A stretch of 64,000 bases of DNA from Kordiimonas lipolytica (GTDB taxonomy: Bacteria; Pseudomonadota; Alphaproteobacteria; Sphingomonadales; Kordiimonadaceae): positions 1 through 64,000 of the forward strand of contig NZ_LRUB01000031.1 in assembly GCF_001550065.1 (NCBI RefSeq). The letters run 5' to 3'. The translations under genes and the position numbers were made by a program. Under the pieces are notes generated by a model that saw nothing but the letters and a program-made list of their open reading frames with translations, was not told the DNA's origin and ran no database searches. Position 1 is the stretch's first letter, and the number at the start of each line of letters is the position of its first letter. Of this stretch, positions 44,486 to 52,165 are shown one piece after another.

Positions 44486-45304
44486 CTACAGCTCGACCAG
44501 GCAATATTTTGGGATACAGATGAACCCATCCCGGTTCGATATGGCCAACATTTCACTATGCTCGAAAAGCAATTCACCAGGGCTTTTCTCGGCATCGTAT
44601 GGAACAGCTTCGGCGTGAATGACGCGCCAAAATCGATCCTCAAATTTCAAAAACAGTCCAAAATGCCCGAAACGCTTGATACGCTGCTGCAATTCGACCG
44701 TCGTCAGATCCGGGTCAAGCAATCGCTCGGTTATGTCGGGCACAGGCCAATAGCTGCCTCCCATCTGAGGTTGCGCATTTGTATAATAGAAATCGATATC
44801 ACGCAGAAACTGTTCTACTAGCTCCGGCGCCTGCAGATGCATTTTGACCATTAAGCTATTGAGAGTGTCATGTTCTTCCACCCCAACAGCCGTATTTATG
44901 ATGATATCGCCGCAATCAAATTGGGGTGTTAGTTTGTGAAGTGTTAGTCCGGAATGCTGGTGCTGACCGTGAGTGAAATACGGAAGAGGCGTCGCCCCCC
45001 TTCCTTCCGGCAACAAGGAGGTATGCAAGTTGACTCCGTACCTCAGCCCGGAAGGTGTCGGGATTTTATGTTGGTACTCGGCGCTAAAAAATAAGGTCAC
45101 TCCTTCATCGACCAAAGCCTTCATCTCTTCAGGTAAAGGCAACCCTGTCCGAACTGTCAAACCCAGACGCGTCGCTTTCGCCAGCATGTTCGCCGCAATA
45201 CCCTCAATGGGATTGACATAAACCGCACATATTTGATGTCCACGTTCGACAAAAACATCGAAGCAGGAGGAAAACATGTCATTACCGAAGTAGGCGAGCT
45301 TCAT
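44486..45304 (-). CDS. formyltransferase-family protein (Fmt-like)
   Basis: A 272-aa protein from ATG 45304. The formyltransferase core is visible: MKLAYFGND at the start, the catalytic stretch GVNLHTSLLPEGRGATPL (usual N-x-H-x-S-L-L-P-x-x-R-G), and a conserved aspartate in FDCGDII. Enzymes of this group use 10-formyltetrahydrofolate to formylate tRNA, amino sugars or other amines. The protein lacks a clear OB-fold C-terminus of tRNA enzymes, so it is unlikely to be the housekeeping Fmt. It is the last gene of the Rieske/PII/CBS/cytochrome operon, seven bases after the cytochrome gene. Its substrate is unknown. Confidence 0.8.
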   Translation of the reverse strand: MKLAYFGNDMFSSCFDVFVERGHQICAVYVNPIEGIAANMLAKATRLGLTVRTGLPLPEEMKALVDEGVTLFFSAEYQHKIPTPSGLRYGVNLHTSLLPEGRGATPLPYFTHGQHQHSGLTLHKLTPQFDCGDIIINTAVGVEEHDTLNSLMVKMHLQAPELVEQFLRDIDFYYTNAQPQMGGSYWPVPDITERLLDPDLTTVELQQRIKRFGHFGLFLKFEDRFWRVIHAEAVPYDAEKSPGELLFEHSEMLAISNRDGFICIPKYCLVEL

Positions 45305-45311
45305 GGCGGAG

Positions 45312-45809
45312 CTATCCCGGAGGCCTAACACCATCCGGCTGCATCAAATCGTGCCTTTGACGAACATGATCCGGCCAACGGCTTTTGATGTACGAAAGGG
45401 TCGCCAATATTTCCCTGTCCGTCAGTATGCCTTCATATGCAGGCATATCACTCTGATAACTTTCATCCCCAACTACTGTGGCGGGGCCATATTTGGTTAG
45501 TGCAAACAGCACTGCATCTGGATGGTGCCAGGTATGACCGGTTTCATCATGCGGCGGCGCGGGCAAGCGGCCATTAGGCTTGCGCTCGCGCCAATTTGGC
45601 TGCCCCTCCAGGTTTACGCCATGGCATGCCGCACACTGGGCCTGATAGACCTTCCGACCCAAGGCAACCACCTCATGGTCGTTTGGTAATAGTTGGATAT
45701 CAAGGAGCTGCTTCTCGCTGCCCTCTTGCATCACGACTGCCCAGCCAATGACCAGTAAGGCGACCATCGCGCCCCCAAAAATCCAGGCTTTCATATTTTT
45801 ATCTGCCAT
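45312..45809 (-). CDS. membrane-anchored cytochrome c
   Basis: A 165-aa protein with one N-terminal helix (AWIFGGAMVALLVIGWAVVM) that is probably an uncleaved anchor, then a cytochrome c domain with CAACH and a likely methionine ligand in QSDMPAYEGILTDRE. Between them, the segment HDETGHTWHHPDAVLFALTKYG is characteristic of a widely spread cytochrome c group found near copper-containing oxidases. It probably carries electrons at the outer face of the inner membrane. It is downstream of the CBS gene and ahead of the formyltransferase gene. Confidence 0.88.
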   Translation of the reverse strand: MADKNMKAWIFGGAMVALLVIGWAVVMQEGSEKQLLDIQLLPNDHEVVALGRKVYQAQCAACHGVNLEGQPNWRERKPNGRLPAPPHDETGHTWHHPDAVLFALTKYGPATVVGDESYQSDMPAYEGILTDREILATLSYIKSRWPDHVRQRHDLMQPDGVRPPG

Positions 45810-45875
45810 ATAGCTGCTACCCTTGATCCGAATATTTGCTTGGCCTGAAAAGTTTATGCAGGCCGCTGATTGGGC

Positions 45876-46514
45876 TCACGCCCACAATTCCAACACATAG
45901 TGCCTGACAACCGCGGACAGGATATCGCTGCGGGTGATGATGCCTTTAGGGATATGGCCGTCGACAATGGGCATGGCGCCGATGCGCCTTTCAACAAAAA
46001 GCCGCGTGATAAATCGTAGATCAGTGCTGCACTCGGCCGTCAGAATGTGGGGCGTCATAACTTGGTCGACCGGCGCGCCCAACCGAGCCATGGCCCCTTC
46101 AGGCTGGTCGGTTTCAGGCAAGTCGGCCAGATAACGCAAGATGTCCCGCTCAGAAAGAATGCCCACCAGTGGTCCACCCGCTGACGAGACCACGGGAACG
46201 TGCCTAAATCCATTTTCCTGCAACAACTGCAACGCCTCAGCGACGGTCGCCTCTGGCGTCACTGTCACAACCGGCCCGGACATCACCTGGTCCGCCATGA
46301 TCGCTACCGACTGAACCGCTGGATTGGTGCGCGCGGCATAAATGTCGAGCGGAGATCCTCTACCAATTGGTGGGCGGCGCTCCGCCTTGGGCTTTTTGCG
46401 CCGAACCGGCTGCACTTTCGCAATCGCTCCGGCTTTCTCGACACCCTGCTTTTTGAACAGATTGCTGGGCGGAACAATCTCGAAACCGTCCAGGGAATAG
46501 ACCGTAAATGTCAT
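45876..46514 (-). CDS. CBS-domain protein
   Basis: A 212-aa cytoplasmic protein. A basic, unstructured N-terminus (VQPVRRKKPKAERRPP) is followed by two CBS repeats: MADQVMSGPVVTVTPEATVAEALQ... GFRHVPVV and VDQVMTPHILTAECSTDLRF...RRIGAMPIVDG. Paired CBS domains bind adenine nucleotides or S-adenosylmethionine and sense energy state. ATG 46514 follows AGGAAAG. The protein is encoded between a PII-like protein and a cytochrome c, suggesting control of electron flow or transport by nucleotide binding; this is inference. Confidence 0.85.
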   Translation of the reverse strand: MTFTVYSLDGFEIVPPSNLFKKQGVEKAGAIAKVQPVRRKKPKAERRPPIGRGSPLDIYAARTNPAVQSVAIMADQVMSGPVVTVTPEATVAEALQLLQENGFRHVPVVSSAGGPLVGILSERDILRYLADLPETDQPEGAMARLGAPVDQVMTPHILTAECSTDLRFITRLFVERRIGAMPIVDGHIPKGIITRSDILSAVVRHYVLELWA

Positions 46515-46562
46515 GGCTTTCCTCGTATCTTGACGGGGCTCATCTGTCCCCACGACTGCTCG

Positions 46563-46886
46563 TTATTCATCCGCAGAGACTTCTTCCCTGTCAGAAATCC
46601 GATACAGTCTGCTGACGGGTGTAATGGCAAGTATACCATCGCTGTCGAGCCCCGTATGGGCCGCTTCGAGGATTGCACAGGCAATCCTTTCGCCATCCGC
46701 TTCCGGTACATAAAGCTGCAAGCGGGCATATGGCCCCATCCAGTCGTGCTGGTAGAAATTCTTGTAGGCACCATAACCCTTGGTTTCTGAAACACTCAGC
46801 CCCGGCACCCCCAACTCCTGCAACCGCTTCTCCACGTCATCAAATTTCAGTTTATGAATGGTGGCTGTAATAGCAACAAAACCCAT
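46563..46886 (-). CDS. PII-like signalling protein
   Basis: A 107-aa protein of the P-II fold. It begins MGFVAITATIHKLKFDDVEKRLQE and has a T-loop-like segment (KGYGAYKNFYQHDWMG), then beta strands YARLQLYVPEADGERIACAIL. The glutamine-sensing T-loop tyrosine context of GlnB is not preserved, so this is a PII-like rather than a true GlnB/GlnK protein. Members often bind nucleotides, bicarbonate or metals and regulate transporters. ATG 46886 sits behind GAGGAGGAG. It lies 29 bp after the Rieske gene and ahead of the CBS gene. Confidence 0.8.
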   Translation of the reverse strand: MGFVAITATIHKLKFDDVEKRLQELGVPGLSVSETKGYGAYKNFYQHDWMGPYARLQLYVPEADGERIACAILEAAHTGLDSDGILAITPVSRLYRISDREEVSADE

Positions 46887-46915
46887 TTTCTCCTCCTCTC
46901 TTGAGGTTGAAATCT

Positions 46916-47452
46916 TCATCCGATCCGCAAAACGTCCGCGGCAACAAATTGGTAGGGCGGGAGGTCCAGGTTCCTGGGTGCCGGCCCTTTCCTGATCCGC
47001 CCCGACGTATCATAGTGCGAGCCATGGCACGGGCAGAACCAGCCGCCATAGTCACCGCGAGAGTCGGTCTCTTTCTGGCCAAGGGGGACACACCCAAGGT
47101 GCGTACAAATGCCGATAACAACCAGCCAAGGCTGGTTGATAATCCGGCTCGCATCCGTCTCTCGGTCGACAAGGGCCGCCTCATCGTCATGGCGGGCGGC
47201 CGCAATCTCCGTTTTAGTTCGTCGGACAATAAAAACAGGCTTGCCGCGCCATTTGATCGTGACCCGCTCACCGACCGCGATCACGGACAGATCGACATCC
47301 ACAGACGCCAAGGCAAGAGTATCGGCCGCCGGATTCATGCTATCGATAAAGGGCCAGGTCGCCACAATGCCACCCGTCGCGATGAGAGCACCTGACGCGA
47401 CATGAAGAAAGTCTCGCCTGGGTAACGCTTGTGTATCGGCATGCGCTGGCAT
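46916..47452 (-). CDS. Rieske iron-sulfur protein (PetA-like)
   Basis: A 178-aa protein with a twin-arginine signal (RRDFLHVASGALIATGGIV) and the two cluster-binding motifs CTHLGC and CPCHGSHYD of bc1-type Rieske proteins. It would carry a 2Fe-2S cluster at the outer face of the inner membrane. The usual partners, cytochrome b and c1, are not encoded next to it; PII-like, CBS and cytochrome c genes follow instead. AAGGAGG precedes ATG 47452. The MerR-type promoter directly upstream suggests metal induction. It may be a replacement Rieske subunit under metal stress. Confidence 0.9.
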   Translation of the reverse strand: MPAHADTQALPRRDFLHVASGALIATGGIVATWPFIDSMNPAADTLALASVDVDLSVIAVGERVTIKWRGKPVFIVRRTKTEIAAARHDDEAALVDRETDASRIINQPWLVVIGICTHLGCVPLGQKETDSRGDYGGWFCPCHGSHYDTSGRIRKGPAPRNLDLPPYQFVAADVLRIG

Positions 47453-47477
47453 TTGTGCCTCCTTTCATCGTTCCTTC

Positions 47478-47508
47478 AGCATGAGGCTTCCAGCAACCGG
47501 AGGGTCAA
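47478..47508 (-). promoter_or_regulatory. CueR-type promoter of the Rieske operon
   Basis: On the minus strand, TTGACC (47508-47503), a 19-bp spacer and CATGCT (47483-47478). The spacer dyad is ACCCTCC-N7-GGAAGCC, near the CueR pattern. Predicted start is about 47471; the leader is about 19 bases and includes the AAGGAGG of the Rieske gene. Confidence 0.75.
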
Positions 47509-47854
47509 ACCCTGTTTCAATTTTCCGATACACAAATCTGTGAGTGAATAGAGGCTGTACCGAGGCCTGCAGATCCTAAGGGCCACTTTAGGCGAATTTG
47601 AGACGTACCGAAACACTCGATGGATGGCTCAAGCTGACCCCATGTATAGACCGGCTGCCGTTCGCAAGGAAGATGTTCCCCGTCAGGGCTTATGGGAGTT
47701 TTCGTGTTGAAAGAGGGGTTTCATGACCTGTCTCCTTTTTGATCAGGAAACAGTTATTCTACTCCCATCAACTGAGTGCACTTTCTGACCCAATTAATTA
47801 TAGGTACAATAGTGACAAATGCCTCTGACTATAGACTCACTAACGGTGCGATAT
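47509..47854. other. gene-free stretch between the Rieske promoter and a PAS protein gene
   Basis: About 350 bp without a convincing gene. Short open stretches on the minus strand lack a family match. ATGGGAGT (47692-47699) and ACTCCCAT (47761-47768) form an 8-bp inverted repeat around the middle. No insertion element, tRNA or terminator could be recognised. Confidence 0.4.
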
Positions 47855-48457
47855 TCAATCTGCCACGAGGCGACCCAAGTCAAACATCACCGCCTCAACG
47901 GGTCCCACCAGGCGTTTGTCTTCAGGTTGATAAAACAGTTTAGCCTCGTTGGTTGAGGCAGCTGAACTATTGGCACACTCTTCAAGATAGCCGCATGACA
48001 CACAAACGTTTTTGCTACACGCCGAAGCACAGCCCAAAAACAACTGAACGCTTGGATCGGCCTGTTTTAGGAGGCCATAAAAGCCGCATATATCGGTCTT
48101 CTCACCTGCTGGGTTTGTCAGTTGAAGGCGCAATCGAAGCACATTGCTTTTGGAAGCGGTGAGTTCCCCACATAGTGAATCCAAGTCTTCTCGAGCCTGT
48201 GTACTAAGAAGCGGCAAAATATCCGTGCCCGTTAACGACCTACCGAAAAGATCATCTTGTGCGGTCCCCATTAGAGCTGGCGTCAAAAATTCGTGTGAGG
48301 AGTATGCCCAAATAGACAACCAAGGCAGGAATTTGACCATCTCCTTAGGGTCAACACGTGCCTTTTCTGGCCTCTCCCCTTTATACATCAAGGCCTTATA
48401 GTATCTCAAAAATTCTTGAAACAGAAAATAAGCTGATCGCGCCTGACGTCTGCTCAT
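47855..48457 (-). CDS. PAS_5-type regulatory protein
   Basis: About 200 aa from ATG 48457 (a longer frame exists to 48508). The order of segments, FLRYYKALMYKGERPEKARVDPKEMVKFLPWLSIW, then LTPALMGTAQDDLFGRSLTGTDILPL, is that of the PAS_5 family, common in alphaproteobacteria and thought to act in sensing. Three cysteine clusters occur late in the protein (GCASACSKNVCVSCGYLEEC), which is unusual and suggests a metal or Fe-S site. There is no DNA-binding or output domain. It shares the family of a second gene at 49.3 kb. Confidence 0.75.
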   Translation of the reverse strand: MSRRQARSAYFLFQEFLRYYKALMYKGERPEKARVDPKEMVKFLPWLSIWAYSSHEFLTPALMGTAQDDLFGRSLTGTDILPLLSTQAREDLDSLCGELTASKSNVLRLRLQLTNPAGEKTDICGFYGLLKQADPSVQLFLGCASACSKNVCVSCGYLEECANSSAASTNEAKLFYQPEDKRLVGPVEAVMFDLGRLVAD

Positions 48458-48704
48458 ATTCTGACACCAATTCCTGCCTGCCCCAAGACACTGGCCGACT
48501 GGCAACATTCTGCTTTAATTGCGGTCATTTATTGCTCGCTCTTGTTTTCAATCCTACACCTACTCAGGTCGATGTGATGAGCGGTCAACTCATCGCAATA
48601 CAAAATTCATGAACTTGCCCTATTGTTATTGAAATACTCATCTGCGACAGCTTTGATACCAATGCCCAAGCATCGCATTGCTCTACTATAGAGGTGATCA
48701 TTTA

Positions 48705-49130
48705 ATGGAAAGTTACGTCAAACATCAGCGCGATGTGTTTGCAGGACATTCAATCTTGGCAATCGATGATGAGCCGATCATTCGTGAATTACTGAACCGG
48801 CTGCTTAAAGACCTGGGGTTTGAGCACGTCGAATGTGCGGCTGATGGATCAGAGGCTCTCCGGAAGCTCGACAAATCGCGCTTCGACCTAATTCTTTGCG
48901 ATATTCTCATGAAGCCTATGAATGGCATTGAATTTGTCAGGACATTAAGAAAATCAGCGCCTGTCAGATATGATTCCAGCAAAGCGTCCACGCCCGTCGT
49001 GTTTCTGACAGGCAGCACCGAACAAGAGCATATCAAAGGGGCGAAGGAGGTTGGCGCAAAAGGCTACATCGTCAAGCCCATTGATGCCGCAATCATGCGA
49101 GATAGGTTAGCCAGATTCTTCCGCAGATAA
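48705..49130 (+). CDS. response regulator receiver protein
   Basis: A 141-aa single-domain receiver of CheY type. It has the acidic pair in LAIDDEPIIREL, the phosphorylation aspartate in LILCDILMKPMNG, threonine in VVFLTG, and lysine in GYIVKPID. All functional residues are present, so phosphotransfer is expected. ATG 48705 has AGAGGTGATC before it. There is no output domain. The nearest histidine kinase is encoded at 52.2 kb. It is divergent from the PAS_5 gene. Confidence 0.9.
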   Translation: MESYVKHQRDVFAGHSILAIDDEPIIRELLNRLLKDLGFEHVECAADGSEALRKLDKSRFDLILCDILMKPMNGIEFVRTLRKSAPVRYDSSKASTPVVFLTGSTEQEHIKGAKEVGAKGYIVKPIDAAIMRDRLARFFRR

Positions 49131-49270
49131 TTTGGAAGGCCCCCAACGTTAGTACCAAGCTAAATACATGTTAGGACAGGTGAGCTTTCATGAGGACATT
49201 CCCCTCTTCCTGTTTGGCTTCCAAGCTTGACACAGCTCAACCTAAACTCCAAAAGGTGGCCGGGGCATGT

Positions 49271-49816
49271 ATGGAAATCAAGTTTATCAAGAAGTCTGAA
49301 TTTCAACCGGCGGGGCATCACAGCCTGCTGTGGCAGTACTGGCGTACCCTTTATAGGGAGGCCCGTAATGATATCCCGCTGCGAACATCGTTGCGACCAG
49401 ATCAAATAGCATCTCTGATACCCTACTTGACCATCCTCGACATGATCGATGAAGATACTGTCTCGATCCTCTTGATTGGCAGTGCGCACGACCAGATGTG
49501 GAGCCGAAACATTATCGCCGACAATTTTCTCGACCACCTCTCTGGCGAGGCTCGACAGAAATACAAAGACCTCTTTATCTCGCTCAAAAATTACAGGCTG
49601 GGCTGCGTAACCGAGGAGGTTGTAACAACGGCCAGCGGTACGACACTTCGTTGTAGCGGACTTCTCCTGCCCCTTAGAGCTAACACGGGAGAGACAACAG
49701 CTTCAGTTGGTTACTTCACCTATGAAGGTATAGAAGAGGACTTCCAGGACCTAATGAGAAATGGCCCTTCTGACCGGTGCATTGAAAATGTAACCTTCAT
49801 ATCAATGGACGATTGA
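49271..49816 (+). CDS. PAS_5-type regulatory protein
   Basis: A 181-aa protein from ATG 49271. The PAS_5 pattern is visible: SLLWQYWRTLYREARNDIPLRTSLRPDQIASLIPYL, then ILLIGSAHDQMWSRNIIADNFLDHL. It is a distant homologue of the PAS_5 protein encoded at 47.9-48.5 kb, without that protein's cysteine cluster. No membrane segment or DNA-binding domain is present. It stands in a run of receiver-like proteins, so it is probably part of the same signalling network. Confidence 0.7.
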   Translation: MEIKFIKKSEFQPAGHHSLLWQYWRTLYREARNDIPLRTSLRPDQIASLIPYLTILDMIDEDTVSILLIGSAHDQMWSRNIIADNFLDHLSGEARQKYKDLFISLKNYRLGCVTEEVVTTASGTTLRCSGLLLPLRANTGETTASVGYFTYEGIEEDFQDLMRNGPSDRCIENVTFISMDD

Positions 49817-49884
49817 CAATTCACTTCCGATTAAGTCTTTTGCGCTAGCTTCCCACGTCAAAATCCAACTTGCGGTGACCCACG

Positions 49885-50283
49885 ATGGCTTCTCGGCACA
49901 CATTTTCTGACGTTTCAGTTCTAGTATGCGTGTCCGATGACGAAGAACGTGCGCTCCTCACAAACATCCTCTCTCTCTTGGGCAACACAACAGTCACTGA
50001 AGCTACCAACGAACAGAAAGCTTTCAGCGCTCTTTCGGGAGGCAAGCTTGATATGATCTTTTTGCGCTTAGGCCATCTGGAACCAGATCCTCAGCAAGTT
50101 CTTGGTAAGATATTTGCGACCCAATCAGACGCTGCACTCTTTGTCTTTTCTGCAGAAGGTTTCTCATGTGACGCTTTTGAAAAGCAAGCGCAAACATATG
50201 GCCTTAGGGTCGCAGGATGCTTTGCTGAACCTTTCAGCCTCAGTGCCCTCGCGGGGCGCATCGTTGATTTCAATCCGCAATAG
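49885..50283 (+). CDS. pseudo-receiver domain protein
   Basis: A 132-aa protein with the fold pattern of a receiver: VLVCVSDDEERALLTNILSLLG with the acidic patch, then LDMIFLRLGHLEPD, where the phosphorylated aspartate of true receivers is replaced by arginine, and VAGCFAEPFSLSALAGRI, where the lysine of the usual KPF motif is replaced by glutamate. It probably cannot be phosphorylated and may act by protein contact. It lies between a PAS_5 gene and a kinase-like gene, close to an intact receiver. Confidence 0.65.
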   Translation: MASRHTFSDVSVLVCVSDDEERALLTNILSLLGNTTVTEATNEQKAFSALSGGKLDMIFLRLGHLEPDPQQVLGKIFATQSDAALFVFSAEGFSCDAFEKQAQTYGLRVAGCFAEPFSLSALAGRIVDFNPQ

Positions 50284-50331
50284 CAGTGCGTGACCCTTAC
50301 TAGAGCGATCAAGCGTCGTACCATGGAACGG

Positions 50332-50835
50332 CTATGACCAATCAATCTTTGACATAAGTTCGAACACGCTCGCAGGAATCTTTTTCTGAGCGGTATCGAC
50401 ACGAATAGGAGGCCTATTCCAGTCATCGAATTGCTGTTCCTGAATCTGTTCCCAAGTTAGGGCGCCTTCGCCCACTGCATAGTCTGCCTGGCCTTCAACG
50501 CGGGAACGATGGACATCTACGTCCGAGCAAACTACTTCGACATTCTGAAGCTTGGCACCCTGCTCCTCAGCCAAACGTGTCCATTCATCTCGGGTGGCCT
50601 GCACGGGATTGCAACAATCAACCACGACATTGTGCCCTAACGCCAGGTTATCTTCAGCTAGTCGATAAACGAATTGATAGACGCCGCTTAGGTCTGCCGC
50701 ACTTCCCAATTCACCAAGTGTTGTTTGAATTGTATCGATCTGGATATAGGCTGCACCGGTTTCTCGGCAAATAGCTTTTGCTAACGTCGACTTCCCGACC
50801 CCAGGCAAACCCGAAAAAATCACCAGAGTGGACAT
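50332..50835 (-). CDS. P-loop kinase-like AAA protein
   Basis: A 167-aa cytoplasmic protein with Walker A SGLPGVGKST at residues 8-17, a Walker B-like strand HNVVVDCCNPV, and a lid-like region rich in charged residues (DVHRSRVEGQAD). This is the architecture of small nucleotide or zeta-toxin-type kinases, often annotated as AAA family ATPase. The substrate is not identifiable. GGAAG precedes ATG 50835. It is a single gene on the minus strand among plus-strand signalling genes. Confidence 0.8.
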   Translation of the reverse strand: MSTLVIFSGLPGVGKSTLAKAICRETGAAYIQIDTIQTTLGELGSAADLSGVYQFVYRLAEDNLALGHNVVVDCCNPVQATRDEWTRLAEEQGAKLQNVEVVCSDVDVHRSRVEGQADYAVGEGALTWEQIQEQQFDDWNRPPIRVDTAQKKIPASVFELMSKIDWS

Positions 50836-51051
50836 GGTATACTTCCTAGTTTAGTGCCATCTGCACGTCACGGCTCGGCTTTCTTGCGACCGCCAAAAAA
50901 TTATTAACAATAACAGTATGTTAATATTGTGCCGTGTTCTATTTACACCGTCAACTATGCACGATATCCAATCACAAATTCTCTTGAGCGCTGCAGAAAA
51001 ACTGCATATGGCTAATTCCCCTACCGGAACCTCGACGTAAAGCATGAATCC

Positions 51052-51270
51052 GTGAAAGAATTCTCCTCCGAACTAGCTCTGCTTATACTCTTGCTTTTGT
51101 CAACAGGAGGCATCTTGATGCGCCGCGTTCAGCGTCGCAGATATAGGTGCCGTCGATGTGGACACATCTTTCGCTTAAGGATTGCCGATCGCTTCAGTTT
51201 GATAAGACAAAAATTTACATGTTCAGGATGCAAAATACCGCGCAATTGGTCAAAGCTCGAGAGAATCTGA
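51052..51270 (+). CDS. small membrane-anchored zinc-ribbon protein
   Basis: A 72-aa protein from GTG 51052. One hydrophobic helix (LALLILLLLSTGGILM) is followed by a very basic segment and two cysteine pairs, CRRC and CSGC, with HIFRLRIADRFSLIRQKF between them, which is a zinc-ribbon layout. It is exposed to the cytoplasm if the helix is a simple anchor. No family is recognised. The upstream gap (50836-51051) contains the A/T-rich inverted repeat TTAACA/TGTTAA near 50.9 kb, a possible promoter zone. Confidence 0.5.
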   Translation: MKEFSSELALLILLLLSTGGILMRRVQRRRYRCRRCGHIFRLRIADRFSLIRQKFTCSGCKIPRNWSKLERI

Positions 51271-51319
51271 CATAGAGCCACAGAAGCGACTTGCCCTCTA
51301 CAAACTGGCAAGAAAGGCG

Positions 51320-52048
51320 TCATGGCAGCGGGGCCAGATATTGATCAAGAAATGCCTGCCCACCCAGCCTCTTGACGGCAGCCTCGAGAGCTTTAGCCTC
51401 TACACCAAATTGCTGTGCCAAAACATGATAAACCTTGATCTCCTTCAATGGAGACGCCTTAAGGTTTGCTGTCATATATTGCTTCACTTCCGGCCACATT
51501 CCGGCATCTAGAATAATGAAGTCCGCCCGTTCCTTTGCCAGCAGATCGTGCATGGTTTTGAAGCCGGGGAGGGGTAGTGGTGTTGCTTGCCACTGGTGCA
51601 ACATCGCCTCCGCCCACTTTGCACCAGAGCGGAATCCGACGACCTTGCCCTCGAAGGAGCCTGACCCATCTGCACCTTCGGATTTTAGCCATACGGCGAT
51701 CAACGATATTTTCCCGAGATAGATATTGTGGCTATTCAGCTTTGTACCATACGCCTTGACCCAAAGGGTCGTCCTCGCAGCCTGGCCATCCAAAAGATCA
51801 CGCTGCATCAATTCGTGCGCCCGTGACAGTGACACATCAACAATTCGCAGACAAAGCCCAGCTTGGTCATATAGCGCCTTCAACATTGGGTCGAGTGATC
51901 GGTTCAGGCCGTCATCTGAATAGCTGGCAATTTTGAGGCAAGCGCCATTGTCCCAAGTCGGCTCCGCGTTGACGGCCCCATCACGGGGCACCAATTCTCC
52001 ATACAGCAACATGGCTACTGCCATCCATATGAAAGTCCGGTGTCGCAT
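51320..52048 (-). CDS. periplasmic solute-binding-like protein
   Basis: A 242-aa protein from ATG 52048 with a signal peptide (MRHRTFIWMAVAMLLYG). The mature part has the pattern of family 3 extracellular solute-binding proteins: CLKIASYSDDGLNRSLDPML at the start, then LMQRDLLDGQAART, GKVVGFRSGAKWAEAML and LLAKERADFIILDAGM. No ABC transporter genes are near. It may serve as the sensory partner of the divergent histidine kinase, whose gene starts 118 bp away, but the kinase has no periplasmic domain, so the link is uncertain. Confidence 0.75.
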   Translation of the reverse strand: MRHRTFIWMAVAMLLYGELVPRDGAVNAEPTWDNGACLKIASYSDDGLNRSLDPMLKALYDQAGLCLRIVDVSLSRAHELMQRDLLDGQAARTTLWVKAYGTKLNSHNIYLGKISLIAVWLKSEGADGSGSFEGKVVGFRSGAKWAEAMLHQWQATPLPLPGFKTMHDLLAKERADFIILDAGMWPEVKQYMTANLKASPLKEIKVYHVLAQQFGVEAKALEAAVKRLGGQAFLDQYLAPLP

Positions 52049-52165
52049 CGCAGAACTATGGCTCAAAATGGTTGAGCAATCCCTAAAAGCCCTACCCACA
52101 GGAACAACTCCATACTCCCCAAATGGGTAGGAAGAAAAACTTTCTAACGATGTCACAATGTAAGT

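Noticed and set aside
47692..47768. 8-bp inverted repeat ATGGGAGT/ACTCCCAT considered as ends of a miniature mobile element.
   Set aside because: Too short, no target duplication and no second copy in the window.
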